Shown: positions 16,924 to 35,266 of the stretch, piece after piece | Position numbering within the stretch: the stretch's first letter is position 1 | How the letters are laid out: every line of letters begins with the position of its first letter | Assembly: GCA_963693365.1 (NCBI GenBank) | Contig: CAVNZM010000004.1 | Span: 3,596,001 to 3,660,000, forward strand | Direction of reading: 5' to 3' | DNA from: Amoebidium appalachense | Lineage: Eukaryota; Ichthyosporea | DNA: 64,000 nucleotides | The notes under the pieces: model-generated | Told to the model about the DNA's origin: nothing | Seen by the model: only the letters and a program-made list of their open reading frames with translations | The model's database searches: none | Translations under genes and position numbers: made by a program

Positions 16924-17496
16924 TTACGCGGTGACAATGTAGCACTCGAAAGTGTTCAACTTGCAGCTATGTAGGTAAGAGTGGATGGCGGGTGCTGGAG
17001 CTTTAATAGTAGATAGCTGTAGTGTAGGGTGCGTGTGTCGGCTAGGTGGTACATGCAGGTTACATGTACAGTCCATATCATTTGGTGTCAAGCGTGTTTG
17101 GATAAGCACGTGTGTCGTTGCTTGTGTTTGCCCTTTTTGCGCCTTTTTTGTAGTGTCCCTCGTTTGTGTTAACGTTTGTGCTTGCGGACGTTTCTTTCTG
17201 CGGTTAATTGGCGTTGCATTACTGACCATGGGGTCGTTGTGTCCACTGTTGTAATCACGGTGACAGATCTTCATATAAGGTTGGACTGTTTTTTGGGCTG
17301 TTTGTGAGCGTTTTTCGTGTAAGTGCTTTATAAATTTGCGACATATATATGTGACACGCAAGCCGTACTCCCAGTTTATACGACATTTGTGCACACCAAA
17401 AACATAAGCAGGGTGTGTGGAATAACTGTCATAGCGACGCGTGTGAAGAGTGGGTGCACACGTGCACGTGATTTTTGGCCATGCAGATGACCACAT
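16924..17496 (-). CDS. Orphan 190-codon ORF
   Basis: This is the longest open frame in the window that is not built of repeats and not part of a recognised gene. It starts at ATG 17496 and runs without introns. The protein is basic, with a Lys/Arg/Gln/Thr-rich middle and scattered Cys and His, and I recognise no domain. It might be a lineage-specific gene, a fragment of a mobile element, or chance. Confidence 0.22.
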   Translation of the reverse strand: MWSSAWPKITCTCAPTLHTRRYDSYSTHPAYVFGVHKCRINWEYGLRVTYICRKFIKHLHEKRSQTAQKTVQPYMKICHRDYNSGHNDPMVSNATPINRRKKRPQAQTLTQTRDTTKKAQKGQTQATTHVLIQTRLTPNDMDCTCNLHVPPSRHTHPTLQLSTIKAPAPAIHSYLHSCKLNTFECYIVTA

Positions 17497-18479
17497 ACAG
17501 GTGCCACGGATGGATCATACAGACACGTGCAAAAAGTTGACTTATCGATAGACAGAAATGATGTGTTCGATATATTGGTTGCCTGGTCTGACAGAGCTAG
17601 ACTTTTGCGAGAAAAGCTAATTAACAGTGCGAGGAAAACTTGAGGGTGTACGCAAGCATATACATATATATGTATGCTCAGATGTCAGATGTAGACACAC
17701 CACGCATGTACAGGTGTATGCATTATTCCTACTTTTTTTATTGTTTTATATATGCTGCACACGCACACTTTGCACGTGAAACTCAGTTGAGGGTTGTTAC
17801 AACATGGATGTGTTGTTATGTACGTGGACATACGTGCACCTGCATGGGAAATTGCCGCCCGCCTTCCTACTCGTCCATTCTACCGGAAACCGGAAAAGCC
17901 GGCAGTGGGCGGCAATTCCTGGGCGACTGCTTCACACATGGCACACGTGTGGCTTTAAAACTTGAGATCTGGCCTGGGCGAGAGTTGCCCTGGGGAACAA
18001 GGACAAGCTTTCCCTGCTTTCGCCATAAACGTGAACCATCTTACAGCCAATAGCAGCGAACCAAGGCTATGAACCAATCAGATTATAGATCCGTAGATGG
18101 CATCAACAACAAAAAGCAGAACGTGCAAAGTCAACACAGAGTTGTCAGAGGAGGCATAACTATTTATAAATATTATAGTAAATTGAGGGATAAAATGTAA
18201 GTGATATGAAAGCGTTGAAATTTCAGGTTTTTGTATTTTTTTTTTCTGTAGGCACCATACGCAGACGTGTACAAGGCGATCTCGTGAATCGACAGTGTAC
18301 ACAACTCTTTGTTTACGAATTCTCAGGATCTATTGTGGCATGCACGCCGCAGGGTTGCACAGATCTATTTGCCTCCACTCCTCCCGGCATATATACTTGG
18401 TAAGCAAATTCTGGGTGGGTGACTAGCGTAATCATCATTATAGGGCAAGCCCACACCAACCGTGCTATTAGTAACAAAA

Positions 18480-18513
<34 letters not shown>

Positions 18514-18889
18514 AGCAAGAGCATATTTGACCTCGGCAGGTTCAGTTCAAAAGAGAGGACTCCCACACGTAGTAGTCGAACCCTGGGTCCCTGGCTACGG
18601 CTCTGAGCGCTGCTATTGGCTCCCGAACCAATGAAGAATGTGAAAAGGTTGGCAACCTTGAACCGTGACATGGCTGGGACAATGAATTCCATGCATATCA
18701 TTGATGTCGCATCCGATGTGCACGGTGGAAACCACTGAATAAGATACTGTATGACTACGAAATAAAGTAAAAACAAAATTTTACTCTATCCCCATAGTGG
18801 TAAGAAACTTTTGCGGTTACATATGGCTCTTACTCTTTTACATTTCTACTCGTAGAATTAGGAATCTGAATAAAACGTGCACCTCTAAC
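17497..18889. other. Intergenic, nothing firm
   Basis: Non-repetitive DNA. It contains a short inverted repeat (about 17848-17864 with 17901-17919) and a pure run of about 30 A (18482-18511). CCAAT-like pentamers occur near 18050 and 18070. I see no exon with family support. Confidence 0.6.
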
Positions 18890-18990
18890 GAACCAATCAT
18901 TTTTTAGAAAAAAGTAGCCAATCCAAATTTGCCCGTTCTGTTTCGCCGTTTGATTGGGTGTCGCATCTCTTCGCTCACATATAAATTGAT
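18890..18990 (+). promoter_or_regulatory. Core promoter of the GH114-TSP1 gene
   Basis: A TATA box (TATAAAT, 18980-18986) lies about 135 bp before the start codon. Upstream are two direct CCAAT pentamers (near 18893 and 18914) and one inverted ATTGG (near 18953). The spacing fits a TATA/CCAAT promoter with a short leader. Confidence 0.55.
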
Positions 18991-19121
18991 CCCACAGAGC
19001 CACAGATACCAGCAGACAAGCAGTTTCGCACATAACAGAATTCAGCTACACACAGCTACTAAACAAGTGCGAAGCAATAACTAATAATCCTTGTAAATCG
19101 CTTCCTAAAAATAATAACATA

Positions 19122-19693
19122 ATGGCATCTGCTCTAGCATTTAGCGCGCTCGCCCTTCTCGCTGCCTCCACGGCAATTGAAGCCAAGCCCGTGCGTGCAA
19201 ACGGGTGGGTGAGCTTCAAACCAGGAACCTCATGGGTGCTTCAGGCATGGTGCAACCGCGGGGTCAAGTGTAGTGACGCCCCCATCAGTGACAAGAGTGT
19301 CGTGGACATCAACTGGTACTATGCCACCGAGAGTGACGTGCGTGCAGTACGCAACATGGGCAAGGTTGCTATGTGCTACATGTCGGCTGGTGCTGCCATG
19401 TCTCATGAGCTTCAGGAGGCGTCCTATCTGCCTACGGGTAACCCCATGCCCGGCTACCCCGACTTGACGTGGCTTGACATCACCAACCAGGAGCCTCTCC
19501 GCCGGTGGATGGGTGCACGTTTGGAGAATGCGGCTGCTATGGGCTGCCAGGCGGTGGAGCTGGACAATGTCGATTGCTGGTGAGTGAAAAGTCACCGTGT
19601 GCATGCATATGAATGTCTGGCAAGTGAAAGTGAATTGTTTCGAATGTTTGCGGTTGGTTTTATTTGGAAGCAAGAAGGGGAATGTTTTTTATG

Positions 19694-19725
<32 letters not shown>

Positions 19726-20730
19726 GTCCTGGCAATATGTGCATAAGTGAACACAGGTTTTATGGCATCGCTACAGGTTGTCTATCTTAGAAACATAACC
19801 CTGTTTTTTTTTTGTGCTTGCACACGACATTGTGTGGATACTTCACGCATATTGCTCACAAAGACCCCATGCACCTCACAGGCAAAACGAGTGTCTTCCG
19901 GGCCAGAAGAAATACAGTGCCGACATGAAGGCAGCCCAGCTCAGCTACGTCAACTGGCTGGCCGACAAGGCACACAGCCTGGGCATGGCTGTGGGCCAAA
20001 AGAACAGTCTGATGCTGGTCGAGGCCCTGCACGACAAGTTGGACTTTGCTGTCAGTGAGAACGTGAGTGCACCCCCCCTTTCCCGTCTCCTCCTCCTCCC
20101 TCCCCCTCGAGCCCCCACCTGCCTCCCCTCCCCCCCCCCCCCCCCCCCACCCCCACCCCCTCCGTCCCCCTCCAACCCACCCACCCACCCACTCACCCAC
20201 AACCACCATCACCACCACCAGTATGCACACACGTACATGCAGCCCCTGAGACCCGCAACTATTCAACCATGTTGAAAACACACACAGCCCTCTCTAAGCA
20301 CGCATAACCACAGCGCAAACCCCCCCACCCCCCCCCCTCCCCCCCTCTCTCTCCCCGGCTCTTTGTCCCTCTCAAGAACCTGCCGCTCATTTTGCATTTC
20401 TTTTCACGTGCCTAGTTTTAGCGACATGGATAAATTCTGACTTTCCCGTCTAACAATCCTTCTTTAACCCCGCAGTGCTTCAACTGGGACGAATGCTACT
20501 ACCTCGACCCCTTCATCCAATCAGGAAAGGCCGTTTTCGCCACCTCCACAATGGGTGGTACCAGAGACGAGGTCTGCGCTGAGGGAGCCAAGCGTGGTTT
20601 CAGCATGAAGTATGATTTCGGTAGCAACGGATGGCGTGATTGCAGCTCAGCCGTCGGCCCACGCCCGGATCTCAACGGCGGGTCTAGCTCCGGCTCAAGT
20701 GGTAACATCAATGAGAAGAACGACATCACT

Positions 20731-20765
<35 letters not shown>

Positions 20766-21117
20766 CGATAACACCCAAGAGAATGTTCATGTTGAGGGTG
20801 AGTGGACCGGGTGGTCTGCGTGGTCCGGATGCACTCGCATTTGCGGTAGCGGTGTCTCTGAGCGCAACCGTAAGTGCTCCACCGGCAACAACAGTGACTG
20901 TTTCGGAGATTACCACCAGCGCAAAACGTGCAACGATTTCCCATGCGGCAAGGGTTGGTCTGGCGACAAGTGGAACGCGTGGGGCCCATGGAACACGTGC
21001 TCCAAGTCTTGCGGCGGTGGTGTGCAGACGCGCTCACGTGCGTGCTCGACTGGCGACGACGGTAGCTGCCCGGGCGACTGGATGGATAGGAGACTGTGCA
21101 ACACACAGGCATGTTAA
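19122..21117 (+). CDS. Secreted GH114 glycosidase with two TSP1 repeats
   Basis: Exons 19122-19579, 19882-20062 and 20476-21117 join in phase to 426 aa. Residues 1 to about 21 form a signal peptide (MASALAFSALALLAASTAIEA). About 27-270 is a glycoside hydrolase family 114 domain (endo-alpha-1,4-polygalactosaminidase type). Signatures are VVDINWYY, VAMCYMSAGA, AVELDNVDCW, the KNSL segment, AVSENCFNWDEC and the GKAVFA strand; the acidic residues in LDNVD and SEN are the likely catalytic positions (inference). A Gly/Ser linker with 12 consecutive Asn (codons at 20731-20766) leads to two thrombospondin type 1 repeats (about 322-370 and 377-426) with WSAWSGC and WGPWNTC motifs and full cysteine sets. 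The expected role is a secreted enzyme on galactosamine-containing glycans with TSP1 repeats as adhesion modules. All introns have consensus ends. Confidence 0.93.
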
Positions 21118-21537
21118 AGATGCTTTAAATTTCGGTTGCTAGGCAACAACCAATCATCGATTTATTTTAAACTCTGCAAATTCACGTGTAGATATCCTTC
21201 AGCATGCATGGGTAAATAGTTTTATTTTTGTGTCCTGACATGGAAGGTGCGTGAGAGCATGCCTATGGTACTAAAAGCTGTCTTTTTGATTGACTTGAGG
21301 CGATCATATTTTTTTTAAGTTCGCCTTGTGACGGATGTGTCTTTGATATATCGTCGGTCAAAAGTTATTCAACCGTTTGTCAGAAACATTTTCTGGTGAC
21401 CGAAAGCCTCGGGCAGGCATGACGAACCGGAGTTGTAAATTGAGCGACAGCCAATCAAACAAGACTAATAATTCTTATTCTTTATTTGGATACCACAATG
21501 GCACTGTGTGCTTATACGGGCGGCATCCACAGCAAGA

Positions 21538-21543
21538 AATAAA
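21538..21543 (+). promoter_or_regulatory. Possible polyadenylation signal
   Basis: AATAAA about 420 nt after the GH114-TSP1 stop codon, in the first non-repetitive stretch downstream. Position is plausible but unproven. Confidence 0.3.
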
Positions 21544-21898
21544 CAGCATGTGTAAACTACCTGACCGACCCCATCTTGTTCCTTCTTCAAAAAAAAATAA
21601 TCCAGCCGTTATACTAGAAATACGTGTGCAATATCCTTTTGTACCTCACCTTTGAGAACTTCTTAGCACCTTTGAGGCCATGCATCCATTCGTTTAGGGC
21701 TCCTTAGTTTTTTTTTTCCTACCGTGCGTTTAATGTACATACACCTCGTAAGAAATAGAATATCAAAATGAACGTAGGAAAAGGAAGGATTGTGCGGGAG
21801 GGGTGCAGATAAGGGCTAATAATCGTAACTGCCGAGAGAGGGGGGGGGGGGGGGGGAAGGGGGGGGGGACAAAGGTCTCGGGGGTTTTATGTACGTGT

Positions 21899-21936
<38 letters not shown>

Positions 21937-22144
21937 AGAGGGGGGGGGGGGGGGGGGAGGTGCCCGCGGGGTTGTGTGTGTGCGAGTGTGCCACGTGACA
22001 CGGTAAGCTCTCTGAGTGTGTAGCAGGCACTGCTATTTTCACATGTTTGTGTGTCCTGCACAATCTTTCTTCCTGCCTCTGTATATTGCGTGTTCTTTTT
22101 GTGTGCATGTTTGCTTGCGGGTCACAGTGTGTTCGTGTCTTTGT

Positions 22145-22210
<66 letters not shown>

Positions 22211-22509
22211 AGGGGCGCGCATGCGGGCGTGTGTGTGCATGTGCGTGCGTGTGTGTGTGTGCCTGAAACTTTGTGATTTTGGGAGTGTGGGCATGCACAA
22301 TCTTGTGTGTCAGTGCTGCATGCATACACTTATCTTTGTGTCGGGCCGGCTTGAGGTGTGCTTGTAGGTGCACGTTTCATCCACGTTTATTTTTAGTAAG
22401 CAGTGCGTACGTTTGTACGTTCAGAATTTGGGACAACGAACTTTATGCAGATGGCTACAGGATAACAGGATTGACAAGGGAACAAATGTGGAGGACACGG
22501 CCGGGGGGT

Positions 22510-22557
<48 letters not shown>

Positions 22558-22709
22558 CTCGTAGTTCATGACTTCGTTTTGTTTTTCGGTGGTGTGCTAC
22601 GGATGAAGGGAGTTTTTTGAAAGTTATTTATTTGATTATTTATTCATTTTTAAGACTTTTTATTTTTCTTATCTTTTCTTTTCTTTTTTGGGGGGAGGAG
22701 GGGGGGGAA

Positions 22710-22747
<38 letters not shown>

Positions 22748-23156
22748 GAACCAACTCTAGGTTCACGGACAGTCCTTCATCATCTGAGTTTTCATTTTTC
22801 CTTCCTTCCCAAGTTATACAGCAGTAAGGATAAATTTATGAATCACCAGCGTTGTAGAGACGGTGCTATGCCATTAGTAGAACATGGCCTTTCTCCTACT
22901 GGACCCAAATCTTATGACCAGCTTCTGCCCCCCCCCCCCCCCCCTCCCTTCTTCTCCCCCCCCCCCCTCCCCCCCCCCCCCCCCCCCCCCTTTTCCCCGC
23001 CGCACCGGGGAGATGTGTGAACCGTGTGCCCCCGAATCGACCCCTCCCCCCTCCCCTCCATCCTCGATGGTATTGCTATTTTCCATTGCTCCAGTCATCT
23101 TGCCCCAATTAAAGACCACCACCGAAACATCACTATTCAGCCACACACACTACCCA
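21544..23156. repeat. G, C and TG runs
   Basis: G runs at 21840-21868, 21940-21958, 22159-22208 (about 50 G), 22511-22555 (about 45 G) and 22700-22745; a TG array near 21905-21933; C/T-rich DNA at 22928-22997. Two short protein-like stretches on the plus strand (about 22435-22500 and 22822-22930) lack usable donors and I do not call them. Confidence 0.75.
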
Positions 23157-23330
23157 CCGGTGTGGCTGGGGTGAATACCCTGGGCTAAGTGTGAGCAAAT
23201 AGTTAGGATTGTTTAAAGGTGTGTTAGCTTAGCTAATAATACCGTAGCACCCTAGCTAGAGTACTGTCGGTGATGGGTAGAAGACGGTAGTTCCCCCTGA
23301 GAACCCCAAGGGGTCCCTCCGAGAACAAAA
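23157..23330. repeat. Dispersed repeat, copy 1
   Basis: About 175 bp from ccggtgtggctggggt to ctccgagaacaaaac, recognisably the same as 28305-28477. Shared blocks include the ccctgggc box, tagttagg, tagct and gtactgtcggtg, then gacggtag, with small indels. It runs directly into a CA array at its right end. It may be a short retroelement; I could not find convincing RNA polymerase III boxes. Confidence 0.85.
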
Positions 23331-23812
<482 letters not shown>

Positions 23813-24151
23813 ACCCTCACTTCTCACTTAGCCCCTTCTCCTCCCCTCCCCCCTCCTCCCCCCCCCCCCCCCCCCCGCCTCCCTCTTTTGCCCCCCGGGT
23901 ACCCAGTTCCAGAATCACGTTGTATGTGGTACAGCCTTACAAACTGATACAGTTGGTCGGGAGAGGTGTAATACTACAAGATTAAAATCAGTATGTATTC
24001 ATAGACTGTCGCTTCAGTTTCAAATTTATGGGGAGTTTGAAAAGCCGGTTGGGCGTGTGCTTGTGTTTGTGTGTGTGTTTTTTTTTTTTTTTAATGATTA
24101 TTACATTTTTCAAGTTTTTAATTATTTTTATTTTGTTTTATTTTTTTTTGT

Positions 24152-24186
<35 letters not shown>

Positions 24187-24303
24187 GGGGGGGGGGGGGG
24201 GGGGGGGGATTTAAGGAGGTTTGGCAAAAGGCAGACCAGCCCAAACATCGATTCCGAGTCTTTGTCGGCAAACATGAAGCAAAAAAAGAACTTGAAATCT
24301 TAC

Positions 24304-25951
<1,648 letters not shown>

Positions 25952-26086
25952 ACGCCTTGTGTTTTTTTTTGTTCCTCGCCTACTTTCAAAGAGTACGGGG
26001 CACGCACATAATGGTGAGTACCTGAAGTCGGAGTCAATACTGATGTCAGAATTACGTCACAGTCGAGTCACATACTTGTAAATTTG

Positions 26087-26195
26087 ATTGGTTGCTTTAT
26101 TGGCACGTCATTGGACAATCTATGTGAATACCTATGACGTAACGGTTCCGCAGCCATTTGATTGAATGTAATAGATCTGCGGTTTGTATATAAAG
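26087..26195 (+). promoter_or_regulatory. Core promoter of the LENG9-like gene
   Basis: TATATAAAG (26187-26195) is preceded by two inverted CCAAT elements (ATTGG near 26087 and 26110) and a TGACGTAA CRE-like site near 26135. The start codon is about 275 bp downstream. Confidence 0.5.
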
Positions 26196-26471
26196 CCTAC
26201 ATTCTGACTTCAAACAGTTGTATTTTGGTGCTGAAACCTTCACGTTCTCTAGCGTATCATAGTCGAAAAAAACCGACGGAAAGCGGTTTTTTTTTGTTAT
26301 TTATTTTTTAACCATAACATACCTCCTTGTCAAGGCAGTTCTTTTATAAGAGTTTTCCAACGGGAAAAACACAGGAGCGAACAATTTGCATACGCATACT
26401 CAGGCTAGCTAGGACTGAAGAAGAAGGTTTCACTTAAGCTTACGCAGGCAAATTTTAGAGACAGTCATAAA

Positions 26472-30844
<4,373 letters not shown>

Positions 30845-30890
30845 TAGTTAAAGCGGGGATTAAATCGGGGCGTGTAAATTCAAAATCGCA

Positions 30891-30896
30891 AATAAA
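30891..30896 (+). promoter_or_regulatory. Polyadenylation signal of the LENG9-like gene
   Basis: AATAAA 47 nt after the TAA at 30842-30844, a typical distance for a short 3'UTR. Confidence 0.5.
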
Positions 30897-31404
30897 AAAG
30901 ACTTTGAGTTGGCTATGTGGGACCAATCTGAGATGTACACAGTAACTCAGCCCGTTCGGTGCTGTATCAATCCGGTATCCGATGTTGGCTGACTTGGTCA
31001 GGTATGTAGGACTTGAGGAAAAAATAAACACGTTTTACAATTTGTCCATCGACTCATCTTAAGGTGCAACAACATACATTTGTGACTGTCACAACCCCCC
31101 CCCCCCCCCTCCCCCCCCCCCTCCGTGCAGAAAACTTGATAACACAACAATAATTAAAGACGATGGAATTAACATGCATGATGCAAGAGGAGAGCTTACC
31201 GTGCCAAAATTGCACGTCCCTGGCTTCTCCCTCGAGTCCGATAACTTCCCTAAACATTTTTCTGTAAATTTCAGAGACGTGAAACCTACTTACTCATTGC
31301 ACACACCGTGGCACACACACACACACACACATACACACATACACACACACACGCACACGCACACACACACACACACACATGTACACACACACACACACAC
31401 ACAT

Positions 31405-31484
<80 letters not shown>

Positions 31485-31975
31485 TACACACACACACGCA
31501 CACATGTCGTACACACACACATACACACACGTGTACACACACACACACACAGACACACACACACACACTGACACACCGTGGCACACACACACACACACAC
31601 GCACATACACACACACACCGACTCACACACACGCACAAACACACACCACTGACACAAAGACACACAGGCAGTAAATTGAAGGGACATTGAAATAGATAAG
31701 AGGGGGGGGGGGGGGGGAGAGGGGGGGGGGGGGGGGGAGGCCGGGAAGGGAGTGAGGGGGTTTGCACACTCTCGCGCAAATTTTTGAATCTGGCTGGACG
31801 GGACTATAGGAATCTTGTTGTTCGAGACTTGTTACTCTGAACAGCAGGGGGGGGGGGGGGGGGGGGGGAGGGGGGGGGAATGTGTGCGTGTGAAGGGGAG
31901 AGAGAAGGAGAGGGAGGGAGAGAGTGAGAGGAGGGGGGAGATAGATAAGAGAGAGAGAGAGGAGGGGGGAGATAG

Positions 31976-32070
<95 letters not shown>

Positions 32071-32393
32071 TGTGTGTGTGTGTGGGGGGGGGGGGGGGAG
32101 GGGGGGTTGGGAGAGGGGGGGGGGGAGAGGGAAGGAGGGGGGGGAGAGAGAGGGGGGGGGGGGGGAGGGGAAAGGGAGGGGGAGGGGAAGGGGGGAGGGG
32201 GGGAGGGGGAGGGGGAGGGGGAGGGGGGGGGGGGGAGGGGGGAGGGGGGGGAGAGGGAGGTATCGAGAGAGAAAGAGGGAGAGAAAGAAAGTAAGGTGTT
32301 AAAAAGTTAAAAGAGGGCTTTCAAGGTAGCCGTTGCTAATACGATTCAATAATATGATCCCCACAGGAACCGGGATCGTCATCTGAGTGAAGA
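30897..32393. other. Intergenic repeats; one weak minus-strand exon
   Basis: CA array at 31309-31672, G runs at 31701-31740 and 31846-31878, a GA array at about 31955-32068 and G/A-rich DNA to 32290. On the minus strand, MFREVIGLEGEARDVQFWH (31257-31200) is bounded by an acceptor (aatttacag) and a strong donor (CACG|gtaagc), but I cannot join it to anything. Confidence 0.65.
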
Positions 32394-32402
32394 TATATAA
32401 AG
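32394..32402 (+). promoter_or_regulatory. TATA box upstream of the NAT-like gene
   Basis: TATATAAAG, the same nonamer as at 26187-26195, about 620 bp before the first confident NAT exon. The intervening DNA would hold the unresolved 5' exon(s); a possible one at about 32574-32680 encodes PDDLCRRLEVLKWIYRLAF before a stop. Confidence 0.35.
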
Positions 32403-33017
32403 CCCCAATCATGTCACTTCAAATGTTTATTTGTGTTGCCGCTGCCGATTGGCTACTTGTCATCCAACGTAGGTCAAGAATCCTGGACCAGAACCTTGGC
32501 GCTGCCTTTTCTGTTTCCAATACTGAACGGTTTTAGAACCAGGGGTGCACTGTATTTATTATTGTTGTGCTAGCTACCAAGAAGGACATTCTTTGTCGTC
32601 GCATTACGGAGGAGCCTGGGCCTGATGACTTGTGTCGAAGACTCGAAGTGCTAAAGTGGATCTATCGGCTAGCATTTTGAAGCGGTGGAAGCCACTGGGC
32701 AGCGAAAATGTTCATCTTTAAAGAGGCATAAATGCCTATAAATACACTAGTGCTTATATTGCAAGCATTTAACTCTGTTTGAACGTTAGATAGTGTTGAC
32801 ACAAGCTCAAAGCAAAACAGATCTAGAATGTGCATGCATATATATGTACGGTGGGCACGTTAACAAGCTGGTACAAACTCGAGCACTGAGACTCATGATG
32901 ATATAATGAAACGGATCCGTTTAATGCTACTCCAAGAAACCATGCAGTGAATGATGTATTTCATAGAGTACTGTATGTGCATGTTATTTTTTCTGACATA
33001 TTTATCACCCCGCGCAG

Positions 33018-33774
33018 GAAAGTGTCCAAGAAGAGGATTACAGAAACAATCGAAGAAGCCGTTGAGAAGCTTTAAGATTGCCATCCGAAGGCGAGGTGGT
33101 GTGTGCTATGAGGTGACCCTCGCCTTCACCGCACTCCTCCGATCTCTCGGATACGACGTTCGCGTGACTCTCGGGCAGGTGTTCACCAAGAATGGAGCAT
33201 ATGTTCCAAATGCCACGCACTTTGTACCTTTTGTTACCACTGCCGACGGACATGAATACATTTCTGAATGCGGGTTGGGTCAGCCTGCACGTGAGTTACT
33301 TCCTCTACAGCCCGGCGTCGTGGTAACGGATTCTCGCCAGTCGCAGTATGCAATTACATTGAATGCAAACAGCGATTTTGATTCCAAACGGAAACCTTCC
33401 ATGTTTTCTCGCGTTGTCATGTACCGTCCGGGGCCGAGCGACCGTGTCCCCAACCCGGACACAAAACAGGGGACACAGAGTGCAATCAGTGATTATGAAC
33501 TTGTGCAATCCAGGATAGATGGTGTTAGTTTCACGCAGAAGGAGCTCGAAGACCTGGGCCTCCAAATATGGTATCGGTTCTGTCCACGTGGTGACTATGA
33601 CTTGCAGAGCACGGCGTTCCACATTGGAGGCATGCTCTTGCAGCACACCAACCTGACATGGTTCACGCAGTTCACGCTTGTCTCGCGTGTCACTGCAGCC
33701 GGGCTGGTAACACTTTCAGCAAGAATTTGACTGTCACGGCCAATGAGGTGGTGGAAAAAATAGCCATTACATAA
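33018..33774 (+). CDS. Arylamine N-acetyltransferase-like gene, 5' partial, two apparent frameshifts
   Basis: NAT enzymes transfer acetyl from acetyl-CoA to arylamines through a Cys-His-Asp triad. Here the Cys lies in RRRGGVCYE (TGC 33104-33106) and the His in ATHFVPF (CAC 33218-33220). The third position is Glu in SECGLG (GAA 33266-33268). The C-terminal barrel end IWYRFCPRGDYDLQSTAFH is also NAT-like. The main frame is open only from about 33074 in a sensible form. Upstream, VSKKRITETIEEAVEKL is encoded one frame away, broken at a TTT run (33071-33073). Downstream, NTFSKNLTVTANEVVEKIA (TAA 33772-33774) is one frame away, broken at a GGG run (33701-33703). Both flanks fit the family better than the uninterrupted 32951-33730 frame. 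The acceptor is at 33016-33017 (ccccgcgcag), so at least one 5' exon is missing. This is either a decayed gene or two consensus errors in homopolymers. Confidence 0.8.
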
Positions 33775-33859
33775 TAGCCATGAGGAATGGAGAAAGGGCT
33801 CTGAGTCAGCCTTAGATGAATGAAGTGTACAAGCGCTAAACCACAGCCTCAGACCGCTG

Positions 33860-33865
33860 AATAAA
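33860..33865 (+). promoter_or_regulatory. Polyadenylation signal after the NAT-like gene
   Basis: AATAAA 86 nt after the proposed TAA (33772-33774), which also supports the frameshifted 3' end as the true one. Confidence 0.45.
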
Positions 33866-34747
33866 CTTAAATTTAGTGCTCCAACCAAACATGCCAGGAA
33901 ACTACCTACTTACTATCTACTCGAGCACAAATTCTGGTTAATAGTAATAATAATTATAATAATTATAATAATAATAATAATAATAATAATAACCAATTAA
34001 TTAATTAAACTGGTTTTAATCCAATAGATATGCATCATTCTCGGTTTAATCATGAAGAATCTCAGACTGAGCGCGTCTTCAGGTTTTTTGACTAGACACT
34101 CGAGTGGGATCGTTATATTAATTGAGGATCCCCCCCTCCCCCCCCTTTCCCCCCTCCCCCCCCCCCTCTCCACCCTTCTGCCAGGTAGGCTCTTTTGGGG
34201 GGGTTGGCTGCAGATGCGCTTCAACGTGCAAGAGACGTGCCCTTCTCACTTCATCACCCGAAAAGTAATTACACCGGAAAATAACAACATTTTGATAATA
34301 ATGGACATGGGCAAATGGGCACTTATATGATAATTCAATAGGTATAGTACCGACATTATGAGTAACCGGGAACTCGGAGGCCGTTGCAGATATGATTATC
34401 ACCGTGTAACTTACATAATGTTGGTGAAAGACGCAGGACCTGTACCGATAACCAGTTATAAATAAACTTTGAAGAAGGTTATGCACGAGTACCTCCCAAA
34501 TTGGCCCACAAGGGCAAGCGGTAGGACGGACACCCTTTTAACCGTTGAATGAGGTATGCGCATGCCTGTCTTCAAGTGTTTTGGGTTTGAATGATTTCCA
34601 TGTTGTTGCTTTGACTTGGACGGCGACTAGATTTTTTCTGAAACTGCTGAAATTTGTTAAAGTTGTCTGTTTTTTATGTATGTAGTTGGTTTTTGGTTTG
34701 AAGCACACACAACACCGACGAGCACATACATACACGCAAAGTGGGGA

Positions 34748-34778
<31 letters not shown>

Positions 34779-35219
34779 TACACACACACAGGTACAAAAA
34801 CACACATACACACACACGTGCGAGGGCACACACACATGCGCGTAGCACACACACACGCACACACAAAACACAGTGTAAGCACGCGCACACGCACACACAC
34901 GCGCGCGCACATACACACACATAGACACGCTATCAAACGCACAAATGTTCCGTCAACACACAGACGTACAAGGTGGCACCGTTCAAACACAGACGCATAG
35001 TCACATGCACCGCGCGCGCACACACACCGTGGCACACACGCACATGCGCACGCACACACGCGTGCGCACGCACACACACGGACACACACGCACACACACG
35101 CACACACACGCACACACACGGACACGCGCACAAGCACCACACACAAAAATACACACACATACACACACACACACACACCCACGTACACACACACACACAG
35201 GTTACACGCACACACACGT

Positions 35220-35266
<47 letters not shown>

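Noticed and set aside
18540-18650. tRNA-like or SINE box B near gtcgaaccctgg
   Set aside because: Only a partial B-box match, no cloverleaf and no A box at the right distance, although a poly(A) run is adjacent.
32951-33730. Single uninterrupted 259-codon NAT frame
   Set aside because: Its first ~40 codons and last ~8 lack family similarity, while other frames at those ends match NAT and a consensus acceptor lies at 33017.
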